A stretch of 64,000 nt of DNA from the NCBI RefSeq assembly GCF_029193815.1, contig NZ_JARFVC010000007.1, positions 62,001 through 126,000 on the forward strand, written 5' to 3'. Each line of letters opens with the position of its first letter. The stretch's first letter is position 1. The DNA is from Cytobacillus sp. S13-E01 (GTDB lineage: Bacteria; Bacillota; Bacilli; Bacillales; Bacillaceae_L). Positions 43,101-51,307 of this stretch are shown in pieces. A program made the position numbers and the translations under genes. The notes beneath the pieces are model-generated. The model was given only the letters and a program-made list of their open reading frames with translations. It had not been told where the DNA came from and did no database searches.

Positions 43101-43700
43101 TAACTGATAGTCGGCTATTTCCTTTTTCAACTCTTTTTCTTCTTTTAGTAATTTATTAAGTTCAGGTGCAGATCCTCTTTTTTTATAGAGATCTCCTGAT
43201 TTTTTCTCTAGCTCTTCAAACACCTTACGTAATACACTAATCCCTGAAGCAGCAGAGAATATGCTTTCCCCTAGATTACCTCCACTTTGAAGTAGACTTT
43301 CTCCTCCCTCACGAAGACGAACATGATCAAGAGCAAACATATTTAAGAAGTGTTTTTCTGAAATATCGTTTAAAAACTGGTTGACTGAATCTTCAGTAAG
43401 GGGTTCTCCAGTGACATCAAGCACCGTATTTTTATTCCCTTTTCGACGAATAAACTGCAATGTGTCACCCTTTGAATTACTCAATTGACCCTCAATTCGC
43501 AGTTTGGCATTACTATGAAGGAAGGAATCATTCGTTTGCTGTGGAAATCCATAAAGGAAATGTGTGATAGACCTTAGTGCTGTACTTTTACCGGCCTCGT
43601 TAGGTCCGTATATAAGATGGAAGTTCTTGGCTTGCTCAAAAAATAGATCATAATCTGTAAAATGACCGAATGCACGTAAAGTTAAAGAGTCAAATCTCAC
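40176..43700 (-). CDS. yhaN: YhaN-like AAA ATPase with long coiled coils (Rad50/SbcC-like)
   Basis: 1174-residue SMC-like ATPase that should work with the YhaO-type nuclease in DNA-end processing. Walker A is IYGPNEAGKSTALRSITHF near residue 35; Walker B and the D loop are in IPFIVDDILVHFDDIRS near residue 1120, and the switch histidine is in IIFFTHHSRLV. Between them are some 900 residues of heptad-rich coiled coil. It is about 200 residues longer than B. subtilis YhaN. It starts with GTG at 43700, one base after the yhaO stop, with GGAGGTGGAAGG in the end of yhaO, so translation is coupled. Confidence 0.9.
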   Translation of the reverse strand: MRFDSLTLRAFGHFTDYDLFFEQAKNFHLIYGPNEAGKSTALRSITHFLYGFPQQTNDSFLHSNAKLRIEGQLSNSKGDTLQFIRRKGNKNTVLDVTGEPLTEDSVNQFLNDISEKHFLNMFALDHVRLREGGESLLQSGGNLGESIFSAASGISVLRKVFEELEKKSGDLYKKRGSAPELNKLLKEEKELKKEIADYQLKIQAWKEIERKYNEGRQEIEEMIKLMKVLRSKQEKLQRVKLSMPKIARQRDLIQKTSELGEVPILPDDIEELRKVNQQRLENGRKEKKKAEDNYRDLEKERIEIKIPEGLLEQATIIDSLYREVQSYQNNVEQIPRLEGERKLLEDRVLSLMKDIDSLHADINNIDMYRLSAEKKETIRELCKQKPLLDQAFEQNENDRKEIEKELQSKEEELNLIPNHPDIEELELVIDTVKRAGLIEETLKTLIAENELKEQQIKEEVKQLQQWSGTYKELMNVKVPGLSETIKKFEQERSVLLQKLQKTRELIISQKESIEIHEEGIRKLESMTEIPSEEKLTTVRTRRDHGWQLIRTKLQKGSCDEQLVDFSKGQAIETAYEDSVRDADHIADKMRIEAAKVGEKNKRLSDIESCKSKITELEHEESSLLEEVATWEASWYELWKPSTIIPLTPEEMREWLVKYGQIKGMVQEYEKAQVTIRELESKKLQYKHTLISALSLFVDINEDKTVDELLRIAEKHQKRIQDDLNKRKGLLDGISGIRHKVNNIALKNTEIDRKVSNWSDEWIKVTQGTNIAEITSVNVAESLLIKYENCSQSYDSLKRVEKEQESLKKQITFFENKVKAVIQHVSTDTDDQNADIVVNQLNATLQQAQQDIVKINEINIQLKKLQSSSKDAIEEIEDAKTILKGLMKQANCNDIEELELVEKSFKLKQEYENKILVIEEELLQIGSGQSLKDLIEEADSIEHDSLEVELEEIKRELDEIESTRSQREQDHGVVKKEYEEKIQGNNTSSVLAEQKKASILAQLANVTDQYIQLKLASNLLQKGIEHYRNKNQDPILKSASNLFARLTLQSFTGLIVDYDEKDQPILMGVRANGDKVSIDGMSDGTTDQLYLSLRIASIEIYANENEPIPFIVDDILVHFDDIRSKETLKILLELSKQTQIIFFTHHSRLVDIMKEIALDNEYQLTELNSSETIMV

Positions 43701-43701
43701 T

Positions 43702-44973
43702 TTATCCTTCCACCTCCGTCTTCGTTAAATAATAAAGGATCAAATCCTCCACATTATCTAACCGTTTCTTAATCAAGTCAGAGTCATTAAAATTATATCC
43801 ATCTTCACCGTGTCGCAATTCGTATGGCATGGCTTGGTGAATATCTTGGAACTCTAATAGTAATTCTTTTAAAGTGGCCTCATCCGTTGCTATCTCCTTG
43901 ATAAAGTCTAATATGACAGCAACAGGTGTATGTTGAGCCTTTAATTCCTCGACATTAACCTGACGTGAAGTCTCAATCTTAACCTTTTCAACCCAAATGT
44001 CTCCTAGACCAACTTCTAAAGAAATTGATCTAATATTGTTGATAAAATGGTCTTTGTCTACGATAAGCTCCTGGTGTACTCTAGTTGCACCATGAATTCG
44101 AAATCTCACTGCCAAAAATCGGCCATTTACTTCTTGGAGTTTTCTCTCTAACGATATTCGTGCTTCATCGATTAGCTCATCAAGACTATCCACTTCGCTT
44201 GCATCAACTTCACAAAGCTCCCATCGTAGGACATCAAGTGAGAGATGAGTAATAGATTCGATTGCCCCATCCCAGACACATACTAGAGTACAACCCTTAT
44301 CACCTGTTTCCTTACTATGTCTCCCTTGAATATTACCAGGAAATAAAATAACAGGTTCTTTTTCATGAAGAATCTCACGTAAATGAATATGACCTAATGC
44401 CCAATAGTCATATCCTTTTTCCCTCATATCATCAATTGAACATGGTGCATAATTTTCATGCCCTTCTCGGCCGGTCGCACTTGTGTGTAGAATACCAATA
44501 TTCACATATCCTTCTTTACGTCTGGGGTAGTTGTTAACGAGGTTTTCTTCAACAGATCGTGAGGCGAAGCCTTGTCCATGAATCGCAATTCCTAGGTCAT
44601 CAAGTACATGTGTTTCTGCTTGCAAAACAGAGAACTCTATAACATTATCAGGAAGCTTTAATTCCCTAGTTATTAAACTAGCTGCATCATGGTTTCCACG
44701 GATTAAGAATACTTTAATCTTTTCTTTTTGTAAGCGAACCATTTGACTTGAAAAAAACAAGCCAGTATTATAATCCTTCCAGTCACCATCATATAAATCA
44801 CCAGCAATAATGATAAATGAAACCTGTCTCTCAATAGCTGTATCTACTAAATTCTTAAACGCATCTCGTGTAGCACTACGAATTTTATCAACTGGCGCCC
44901 CCTCATATTGCTCCAGTCCTGTTAGCGGACTGTCAAGATGGATATCAGCAGCATGAATAAATGAAAATGACAA
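43702..44973 (-). CDS. yhaO: YhaO-like metallophosphoesterase (Mre11/SbcD-like nuclease)
   Basis: Two-metal nuclease of 423 residues. All five phosphoesterase motifs are present: HAADIHLDSP, AGDLYDGDW, RGNHDAAS, GILHTSATG and LGHIHLREI. It pairs with the ATPase encoded immediately downstream, as Mre11 pairs with Rad50. The TTG at 44973 is preferred: GGGGTGAT lies just upstream and the protein then begins SFSFIHAADIHLD, as relatives do; a GTG three codons further up is inside that site. B. subtilis yhaO-yhaN is organised the same way, in an operon with yhaM. Confidence 0.9.
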   Translation of the reverse strand: MSFSFIHAADIHLDSPLTGLEQYEGAPVDKIRSATRDAFKNLVDTAIERQVSFIIIAGDLYDGDWKDYNTGLFFSSQMVRLQKEKIKVFLIRGNHDAASLITRELKLPDNVIEFSVLQAETHVLDDLGIAIHGQGFASRSVEENLVNNYPRRKEGYVNIGILHTSATGREGHENYAPCSIDDMREKGYDYWALGHIHLREILHEKEPVILFPGNIQGRHSKETGDKGCTLVCVWDGAIESITHLSLDVLRWELCEVDASEVDSLDELIDEARISLERKLQEVNGRFLAVRFRIHGATRVHQELIVDKDHFINNIRSISLEVGLGDIWVEKVKIETSRQVNVEELKAQHTPVAVILDFIKEIATDEATLKELLLEFQDIHQAMPYELRHGEDGYNFNDSDLIKKRLDNVEDLILYYLTKTEVEG

Positions 44974-45325
44974 GCTTATCACCCCAAATAATTTATTACT
45001 TACAAATTCTAATAATTTGATAAAAACCCTTTAAATCTCGAGAATATTATACTTCTCTTATTACAGGATTATTGTTGAAAGTTAATCTATTTATCTCTTT
45101 CTCTATTCTATCCTCTTTCATAGTAGAGTATCAAGTTCGCAAGAAGCGAAAGTGTTGATATATAAAGGTTTGGAGTATTTATAGTATTTTTTGGAAAACA
45201 AAATTAAACCAAAAAGCTCCTGAATTTATCTAGGAGCCTCATCTGAACGTCACCATTTTTACAAAGGTCTTCTTGTATACATAAATAATTATCTTTCGAG
45301 CTGTCTTATCGGAATGGTATCATTT
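44974..45325. other. Intergenic region before yhaO
   Basis: No gene seen. It holds the yhaO promoter region and, at the far end, the terminator of the nitronate monooxygenase gene. Confidence 0.4.
45208..45238 (-). terminator. Terminator of the nitronate monooxygenase gene
   Basis: GGCTCCT on the minus strand pairs with AGGAGC over a ten-base loop, followed by TTTTTGG. It lies 88 bases after the stop codon. Confidence 0.75.
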
Positions 45326-46285
45326 TCAACAATTATATGTTTCCCCGTACTCTTTCGTTATATTATCGATAATGGTTTGAACTGGTAGAATTTCATTTAT
45401 TTCATGAACTCTAGAACCCGCAAAAACTAATCCATTCTCCACATCTCCATCGATAGACTTTACCAATGAATCTAATGTACAAAAACGATAAGAACAATTT
45501 TTAAGGCAATTGTAGCAATGATCTATTTTCAGCTTTCCGCCTCCGCTAATTCTATCTGTAAAACTATTACGGATTGCTCTGCCTTGAAGTCCAACTGTAG
45601 TCGTTACTAAAACAGTATCACCATCTTTGCAGTCAATATATTTTTGTTTAAAAGCACTTGGTGCATCACACTCTACACTTGCTACAAATCGAGTACCCAT
45701 TTGGACACCTGAAGCTCCCATTCTTAGGGCTTTAGCTATATCTTGTCCAGTTATTATACCACCAGCAGCTATAACAGGGATATCAACCGTTTCTACTACT
45801 TCGGGTAAAATATCAAATAGGGGCCTCTGCGTTCCTAAGTGGCCTCCAGCCTCAAATCCTTCTACTACTACTGCCGATGCTCCTAATCTTTGTGACATTT
45901 TGGCTAATTTAGCTGATGAAACGATTGATATTACAGGAACATTATACTGCCTCCCCCAGCTGTACATATCTCGAGATATACCTGCTCCGGAAATAATGAA
46001 ATCTACTTTTTCTTCCATTGCAGCTTTAATCGTTTCTGCAAAGTCGCTCATTGCAAATAAAACATTTACCCCGATATATCCAATGCCTTTGGTTAGTTCT
46101 CTTGCCTTACGAATATGGGACCTTAGTTCCTCAATAGGAATACCAGTTCCGGAAATAATCCCGATTCCACCAGCATTTGCAACGGATGAAGCTAGACCAC
46201 TTAAAGAAACCCTAACCCCCATTCCTCCTTGCATAATTGGTACTCTTGGTTTCATGTGTGCAATTTCTAATTGTGGAAATTTCAA
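45326..46285 (-). CDS. Nitronate monooxygenase (2-nitropropane dioxygenase family)
   Basis: FMN-binding TIM-barrel enzyme, 319 residues, which oxidises alkyl nitronates such as propionate-3-nitronate. Family blocks: VPIMQGGMGVRVSLSGLASS, GTGIPIEELRSHI, VVVEGFEAGGHLG with the flavin-side histidine, and PVIAAGGIITGQD with MGTRFVASVE for FMN phosphate. A cysteine-rich stretch (CYNCLKNCSYRFC, residues about 258-270) is typical of one branch of the family whose members may be enoyl reductase-like. It is monocistronic. Confidence 0.85.
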   Translation of the reverse strand: MKFPQLEIAHMKPRVPIMQGGMGVRVSLSGLASSVANAGGIGIISGTGIPIEELRSHIRKARELTKGIGYIGVNVLFAMSDFAETIKAAMEEKVDFIISGAGISRDMYSWGRQYNVPVISIVSSAKLAKMSQRLGASAVVVEGFEAGGHLGTQRPLFDILPEVVETVDIPVIAAGGIITGQDIAKALRMGASGVQMGTRFVASVECDAPSAFKQKYIDCKDGDTVLVTTTVGLQGRAIRNSFTDRISGGGKLKIDHCYNCLKNCSYRFCTLDSLVKSIDGDVENGLVFAGSRVHEINEILPVQTIIDNITKEYGETYNC

Positions 46286-46639
46286 TTATAATGCTCCTTA
46301 TCTATCGCCAATTTTACCCAAACCGTTCTTAAGGTAAGTTTAAATTTAATTCTACCGTTAAATTCCAAATTTTAATGTTATTTAAATCACACAAAAGGGG
46401 TAAAGAATAAATAACTTGAGTTTCGCACCCTTAATAAACAGGATTTTCTAACTCATAATCCTGCCTAAACCCTTGTTATATAAGGCTTGTCTATTATTCC
46501 ATTTTAATTGCCTATGCAGCTTTATCCTTTTGAAATAATTGTTTACCTAAATATGATTCTTCAAATAGCTCCCTTTAGAAATTAATATTCTGGGGAGTTT
46601 TTGAACTCTTTGATGTCGACCGTTCCAGAGTCTGCTACC
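46286..46639. other. Intergenic region upstream of the nitronate monooxygenase gene
   Basis: AT-rich. A perfect stem CAGGATT/AATCCTG lies at about 46438-46468. No gene is recognised; the right part borders the IS remnant and may hold its lost end. Confidence 0.3.
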
Positions 46640-47010
46640 TGCCGTGATCAATACCTGCAGAAGCTCCTCGAACATATCCCATAACCTTTCGGCTAATCAT
46701 CTCGTCTTTGACATGTTCAAAATAGGCCTCCAAGTGTCTCATAATCATTGATCCTGCGAAAATTGGCAAGAAACACATAGAGGATATAGGTGGTGGTCAC
46801 ATGGCTAATTTGGGCGTCAAAATCCTGGGAATTTCCAAACTTCAGATATTGGTTGACCTCTCGAAAGAAGACTTCGATCGTCCAACATTTCCAGCATCGC
46901 TAGAAAAGGCAATGAAGTGTCTGTGGATAGATGCAGTTTCCAATCTTTTTGATATGGAAATCGGCAGAAGTATAATTTCACTTCTCCCAAACCTTAAATA
47001 GTCCACAATA
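46640..47010 (-). pseudogene. IS4-family transposase remnant (C-terminal part)
   Basis: On the minus strand one frame reads VKLYFCRFPYQKDWKLHLST and DTSLPFLAMLEM, and after a one-base shift another gives CWTIEVFFREVNQYLKFGNS, then SHVTTTYILYVFLANFRR and YETLGGLF. This is the order found in IS4-type DDE transposases: a beta strand with LSTD, then the RW-x-IEVFF block that holds the catalytic glutamate, then a helix ending LGxLF. A further frameshift precedes a last piece (YFEHVKDEMISRKVMGY). At least two frameshifts and no N-terminal half: inactive. No intact inverted repeats were seen. Confidence 0.72.
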
Positions 47011-47202
47011 ACCTCAAAATAACGGGTGTTTCTTTTGCTAAAGGGTTCCGTTTTGAGGTGGAAGTCCTATAAATTACAATGAAAAAGGCGTGCAATCTGA
47101 CAACATATTTGACATCTCTTTGACACCCATAAATAAAAATATAGAGCGAACCCTCAAGAACCAAGAGATGAGGGAATCAGCATGGTTTAATAAATAAGCG
47201 GA

Positions 47203-47405
47203 GAAATTTCTCTTAATTACGAAATAGCACTTAAAATAGCTTAAATAGGCGGAAGGATTCCGACTATTTCCACAAAAAACGTCAAAATGGATCATTTTGC
47301 ATTGCTTAAGCGGAAAACCTCCGCTTATATACCCCGAACCAATCCTTATTACGCAGTTTAACCGGAAAATCTCCTCTTATTTTAACGATCACTGGTTACT
47401 AAATT
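47203..47405. repeat. Field of degenerate GCGGA-type palindromes
   Basis: Four imperfect units in about 200 bp: TAAGCGGAGAAATTTCTCTTA (as TAAGCGGAGAAA then TTTCTCTTA), TAGGCGGAAGGATTCCGACTA (GGCGGAAGG then ATTCCGAC), TTAAGCGGAAAACCTCCGCT and TTTAACCGGAAAATCTCCTC. Each is a small dyad around GCGGA...TCCGC, spaced 50-65 bases. It looks like a decayed tandem array of a short palindromic element. Confidence 0.5.
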
Positions 47406-47565
47406 TAGGAGATGACTTCTGATTTATATGGAAATGTGTAAGAATTGGCATCCCAATTGACACTTAATTTTGAGTGTCCAACAAGCATTGTCCTTTAAAT
47501 TTATTTTGTCATTAGTGGTTTTATTTTACTATAAGTGGTATTATAAATCCCTATATAAAAGGAAA

Positions 47566-47595
47566 ATGGCATACGTCGATTCGTATGCCATTTCT
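47566..47595. terminator. Orphan hairpin
   Basis: Perfect twelve-base-pair stem AAATGGCATACG/CGTATGCCATTT with a six-base loop. On the minus strand it is followed by TCCTTTT. It is 230 bases from the nearest stop codon, so its gene may have been lost with the IS remnant. Confidence 0.5.
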
Positions 47596-47647
47596 AATGT
47601 CAATTTTCCGTTATGTACCTCGAAACACGAATAACAAGGTAATAACC

Positions 47648-47703
47648 TCCGTCACAGGGTAACCTTCCTCCTTTTTGAAGCCAACCTTGTGACAGAGGGA
47701 TTT
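47648..47703 (-). other. Long hairpin downstream of the aspartokinase gene
   Basis: On the minus strand CTCTGTCACAAGGT pairs with ACCCTGTGACGGAG: 13 of 14 positions pair, counting one G-U, around a 23-base loop. No T-run follows at once. It may be a transcript end or an RNA-stability element. Confidence 0.5.
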
Positions 47704-47824
47704 GTTTAGTACAGTGATATTTAATATTTAAAAATCAAGTCAATCTAAAGTATTTGTTTCAGTCGACTATTCAAGATTTTTTATTAAAATCAATTAGACT
47801 TAATAATAATGTGATACTCCACAG

Positions 47825-49189
47825 CTACCTAACCAAAACCCGTACAAAAAACTCTTCATATAAAGCTTGAACAGCTCGTATTTCATCGATCTCTTTAACG
47901 CCAAACATCATACTTACTTCTGAGGATCCTTGATTGATCATTTCAATGTTTATTCCATTTTGCGCCAATGCCTTTGCAGCTCTAGCAGTTGTTCCAACAT
48001 TATGTCGCATTCCTTCACCTACCACCATGATAAGGGCAAGGTTATGTTCGAATTTGACCTCATCTGCAAGAAGCTCATGTTTGATTATATCTATTATTGT
48101 TTGTTCCATTTCTCTATCAATCTGTTTTTGTCTTAGTATGATTGATAAGTCATCGATACCTGAAGGAATGTGCTCATAGGACAAACCAAACTTTTCTAGG
48201 ATGTGTAGCAGCTTTCGCCCAAACCCTATTTCTCTGTTCATTAAGTATTTACTGACATAAATGCTACAAAATCCTTTATCACTAGCAATTCCAATGACAG
48301 GTCCATTTTGGTTATCTCTTTCATTCACTATCTTGGTTCCAGGTGCAGATGGGTTGTTAGTATTTTTTATTTTTACGGGAATGCCCGCACGGAATGCCGG
48401 AATAAGTGCTTCCTCATGAAAAACAGAAAATCCAGCATAAGATAATTCACGCATTTCACGATATGTCAATTCACGAATTTCCTTTGGGTGTTGAATAATA
48501 CTTGGATTTACAGAATAGACCGCATCAACGTCCGTAAAGTTTTCATATAGGTCTGCTTTAACTCCCGCTGCTAAAATAGATCCAGTAATATCAGAGCCAC
48601 TGCGTGAAAAGGTAATAATGTCACCCTTCATGCTATAACCAAAAAATCCTGGTATGATGACTATACCAAAACGATCACGTAGTGCAAATAAGCGATCATA
48701 TGATTCTGGTAACACTTGAGCATTTCCAGGCTCGTCACTCACAAATAACCCCGCTTCTTTTGGATTTACGTAGTGTGCTTCTTCGCCCATTTGCTGAAAA
48801 TACTCAGACAATAATTTAGCAGTATTATCCTCACCACTTGCCTTTACAGCATCCAAATACTTTGTTGGATTACTTTTGTCACTATTTAATACACTTACTA
48901 AATCACTATAAATTCTTTCTATAATAGAATCAGAAAGATTAAGCTCTGTAGCTATATCAGAGTATCTTTGAATAACGGCATCGACTAGTTTTTCTGCTTT
49001 TTCATTTTGTAAAATTTGGTTCGCACATGCGATTAATAAATCAGTAACCTTTATATCCTCGGGATATCGTTTCCCAGGAGCTGATACAACGATAACTTTT
49101 CGACTAGGTTCTGATCGAACTATATCAAAAACCTTCCTAATTTGTTCTGCTGAAGCTAATGATGTACCACCAAACTTTACAACTTTCAT
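47825..49189 (-). CDS. Aspartokinase III (YclM type)
   Basis: Phosphorylates aspartate in the first step of lysine, threonine and methionine synthesis; 454 residues, single polypeptide type. Kinase signature VVKFGGTSLASAEQI at the N-terminus, SRSGSDITGSILAAG in the middle, and tandem ACT regulatory domains from about residue 305 (GIASDKGFCSIYV and LIMVVGEGM). Length and N-terminus match B. subtilis YclM rather than the LysC or DapG enzymes, which use internal starts. I saw no lysine riboswitch upstream. The ATG at 49189 lies just after an AGGAGA site. Confidence 0.92.
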   Translation of the reverse strand: MKVVKFGGTSLASAEQIRKVFDIVRSEPSRKVIVVSAPGKRYPEDIKVTDLLIACANQILQNEKAEKLVDAVIQRYSDIATELNLSDSIIERIYSDLVSVLNSDKSNPTKYLDAVKASGEDNTAKLLSEYFQQMGEEAHYVNPKEAGLFVSDEPGNAQVLPESYDRLFALRDRFGIVIIPGFFGYSMKGDIITFSRSGSDITGSILAAGVKADLYENFTDVDAVYSVNPSIIQHPKEIRELTYREMRELSYAGFSVFHEEALIPAFRAGIPVKIKNTNNPSAPGTKIVNERDNQNGPVIGIASDKGFCSIYVSKYLMNREIGFGRKLLHILEKFGLSYEHIPSGIDDLSIILRQKQIDREMEQTIIDIIKHELLADEVKFEHNLALIMVVGEGMRHNVGTTARAAKALAQNGINIEMINQGSSEVSMMFGVKEIDEIRAVQALYEEFFVRVLVR

Positions 49190-49350
49190 TTCGACATCTC
49201 CTAATTTTTAAATATAAGTGAACCTTTAATTATTTTGGACTAACTGCCCCTTAAGCAAGGAATAAATCTTATTATCACTCTTTCATGGGTAATAATCAAG
49301 GATTTTCTTTTCCTTGCATACAAATGTTATTTCCAAATGAACAGTAAGAG

Positions 49351-49391
49351 AAAAATCCTTAATCCAATATTACTTTTTGGTCTAAGGATTT
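49351..49391 (-). terminator. Terminator of the pfpI locus
   Basis: AATCCTTA/TAAGGATT stem on the minus strand followed by TTTTTCTC, 12 bases after the pfpI stop. The inner part adds a further CC/GG pair. Confidence 0.78.
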
Positions 49392-49403
49392 CTTCTTTAT
49401 ATT

Positions 49404-49973
49404 TTATTTACTTAATACTTTAATAAATTCCCTCATATAATCGGGCAAATCAGGTGGACGACGGCTAGAGATTAGATGTCCATCAACAACAACAGCTTCG
49501 TCCAACCAAATTGCTCCTGCATTTGTCATGTCGTCTTTTATACCGGGTGTGCTTGTTACTTTTTTACCTTGAAGGATCTTAGCTGAGATCAACACCCAGC
49601 CCGCATGACAGATTTGACCTATTGGCTTTTGCTGTTCATTCATTGTTCTTACCATATCCAACACATCACCAGATCTTCTTAACAGATCTGGTGACCAACC
49701 CCCTGGCACTAATATAGCATCATACTCATTTGGATCAATGTCAGTAAAGGCTAGGTCTGAAATAATTAGAACACCATATTTTCCCACGTATTTTTCTCCC
49801 GCTTCTTTCCCCACAATATGGACCGTCGCACCTTCTTCTCGTAGCCGTAAAACTGGATACCCTGACTCACTCCACGGGGCAAGCCCGCGTGGTTTTACGG
49901 GCTATTTCCATAACTCCAAATCTTCAAAATCACTACTTACGATTTGGATAATTTTTTTAGATTGTAATTTCAA
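49404..49973 (-). pseudogene. DJ-1/PfpI family protein gene broken by a 48-bp insertion
   Basis: From a TTG at 49973 with AGGAGA upstream, the frame reads KIIQIVSSDFEDLELW, then meets 16 foreign codons containing a TAG, then resumes as YPVLRLREEGATVHIVG and continues in frame to the end at 49404. Removing 49860-49907 restores a normal PfpI-like protein of 173 residues with the nucleophile elbow QICHAGWVLI and the acidic VPGGWSPDLLRR. A GTG at 49814 could start a 136-residue C-terminal piece, but it would lack the first strand and helix of the fold. Members are glutamine-amidotransferase-like chaperone/deglycase or protease homologues. Confidence 0.83.
49860..49907. mobile_element. 48-bp palindromic insertion inside pfpI
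   Basis: Starts CCCTGACTCACTCCACGGGG and ends TTTTACGGGCTATTT. It holds a stem CCACG-GGGC/GCCC-CGTGG with a two-base loop. It splits the codons for LELW and YPVL exactly and leaves the frame intact, apart from its own stop codon. It looks like a short non-autonomous palindromic element; no target duplication is obvious. Confidence 0.65.
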
Positions 49974-50106
49974 TTCATTCTCTCCTCTATGTTCTAATTT
50001 GAAAAATTCGGTTTAACGATGAACCAAGATCAACAATACGGTTCCCTTTATATTTTATTGTAAAATTTACGCCCTACTTTGTTATTATAGAGAAAATTTT
50101 TCTCAG

Positions 50107-51210
50107 TTAAACAAAATCAACATCAATCTGCAATATTTCCGATCTGCTACCTATACGAATAGGTGGACCCCAAAATCCAAATCCTGATGATACAAATGCA
50201 TGGAGCTGTTCTTTTTTTAGATAGCCCCAATCTAATTCATACATTTTTCTAGTTATAAGATGGTTTGGAACCATCTGCCCCCTATGTGTGTGTCCTGATA
50301 ATAGAATGTCAACCCCGTTCTCTTGAGCTTGTCTTAACTCAAATGGTTGGTGATCCATTGCTATAATAGGCAACGAGTTACCTATACCCTCAAGTAGATT
50401 ATTAAAAGACTTTCTTTTTCTGTCCGTTTTGTCATTTCTGCCTACAAGGTAAAACGTCTTCTCAATTGTTACAACTTCGTCCATCAAAATAGTTATATTA
50501 TTTTTTTTCATTTCTTCACTAAATGCAAATAGATCTCCACCATAATATTCGTGGTTGCCAAGAACACCATAAACACCAAGGGGAGCTTTCAATTCCCTCA
50601 TTATCAGCCCCATTTGCTTTTCCACGAAAGGCTTAAGTTCATCATCAATAATATCGCCTGGTAAAAGAATGATATCAGGCTTTATATCATTTACATTCCG
50701 AACTAAACGCTTTACATGAGATACTCCTGATAACCTCCCAAAGTGCATATCAGAAGCAACAGCGACTCGAAGGGAATTTCTAGTACCATGTTTTTTAGGA
50801 ACTGTAATCTGATACTTTCTCACAACCGTACTGTAAGCATTAAATATTCCATATGTGAAAATAACAAATAATAAAAGTATTACTACTATGCCAGTCCAAA
50901 AAATTATATTTTCTAATGCAATCGGTAAAAAATGGAGAAGGAAAACAGAAATATTAGCGATCGGAAATATCACTAATCCATACTGAATAACCCCAAACCA
51001 TATCGATCCTATTGGACGGAAAAACGAAAGATATTTGCCACCCCTTGCAATAAGATATGAATATGAAATGATGAAATAGATCAGGGAAAAAATCCAAGTG
51101 CTTTGAAACCCAAAGGCAACCTTTAGCCATTCCCAAATATTCCACCCTAAATAGAATAATAGGCTGTTAAAAATTACTAGTATAATGACGATTTGAAGCA
51201 TTTTTTTCAT
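50107..51210 (-). CDS. Membrane-bound metallophosphoesterase (YkoQ/YkuE-like)
   Basis: 367-residue protein with four membrane helices in residues 1-125 and a calcineurin-like domain behind them. Metal motifs: VASDMHFGRLSG, LPGDIIDDE, LGNHEYYGG, DHQPFELRQA and SGHTHRGQ. Such enzymes act on lipid-linked or other phosphate esters at the membrane; the substrate is unknown. It is single, transcribed leftwards, and starts at ATG 51210 with AGGAGAT before it. Confidence 0.86.
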   Translation of the reverse strand: MKKMLQIVIILVIFNSLLFYLGWNIWEWLKVAFGFQSTWIFSLIYFIISYSYLIARGGKYLSFFRPIGSIWFGVIQYGLVIFPIANISVFLLHFLPIALENIIFWTGIVVILLLFVIFTYGIFNAYSTVVRKYQITVPKKHGTRNSLRVAVASDMHFGRLSGVSHVKRLVRNVNDIKPDIILLPGDIIDDELKPFVEKQMGLIMRELKAPLGVYGVLGNHEYYGGDLFAFSEEMKKNNITILMDEVVTIEKTFYLVGRNDKTDRKRKSFNNLLEGIGNSLPIIAMDHQPFELRQAQENGVDILLSGHTHRGQMVPNHLITRKMYELDWGYLKKEQLHAFVSSGFGFWGPPIRIGSRSEILQIDVDFV

Positions 51211-51307
51211 CCATCTATCTCCTTAAAACTATCGTTATATTAAAAATGTACATTCATAGTTGGGATATCAGTCACTTTAACCCATTGTTTTCAAGTTCGT
51301 TCTCTAC

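Noticed and set aside
45627-46337. Open frame of 236 codons on the plus strand
   Set aside because: It is the antisense of the nitronate monooxygenase gene, with biased Pro/Ile/Ser/Thr composition and no start signal.
46801-47001. Plus-strand frame of 66 codons
   Set aside because: It is the antisense of the transposase remnant and carries no recognisable domain.
47203-47405. CRISPR array
   Set aside because: The units are degenerate palindromes with uneven spacing and no conserved direct repeat or cas genes; the same holds for repeat families A and B.
49190-49403. Lysine riboswitch before the aspartokinase gene
   Set aside because: The leader is short and AT-rich, without the multi-helix junction; it also contains the terminator of the pfpI locus.
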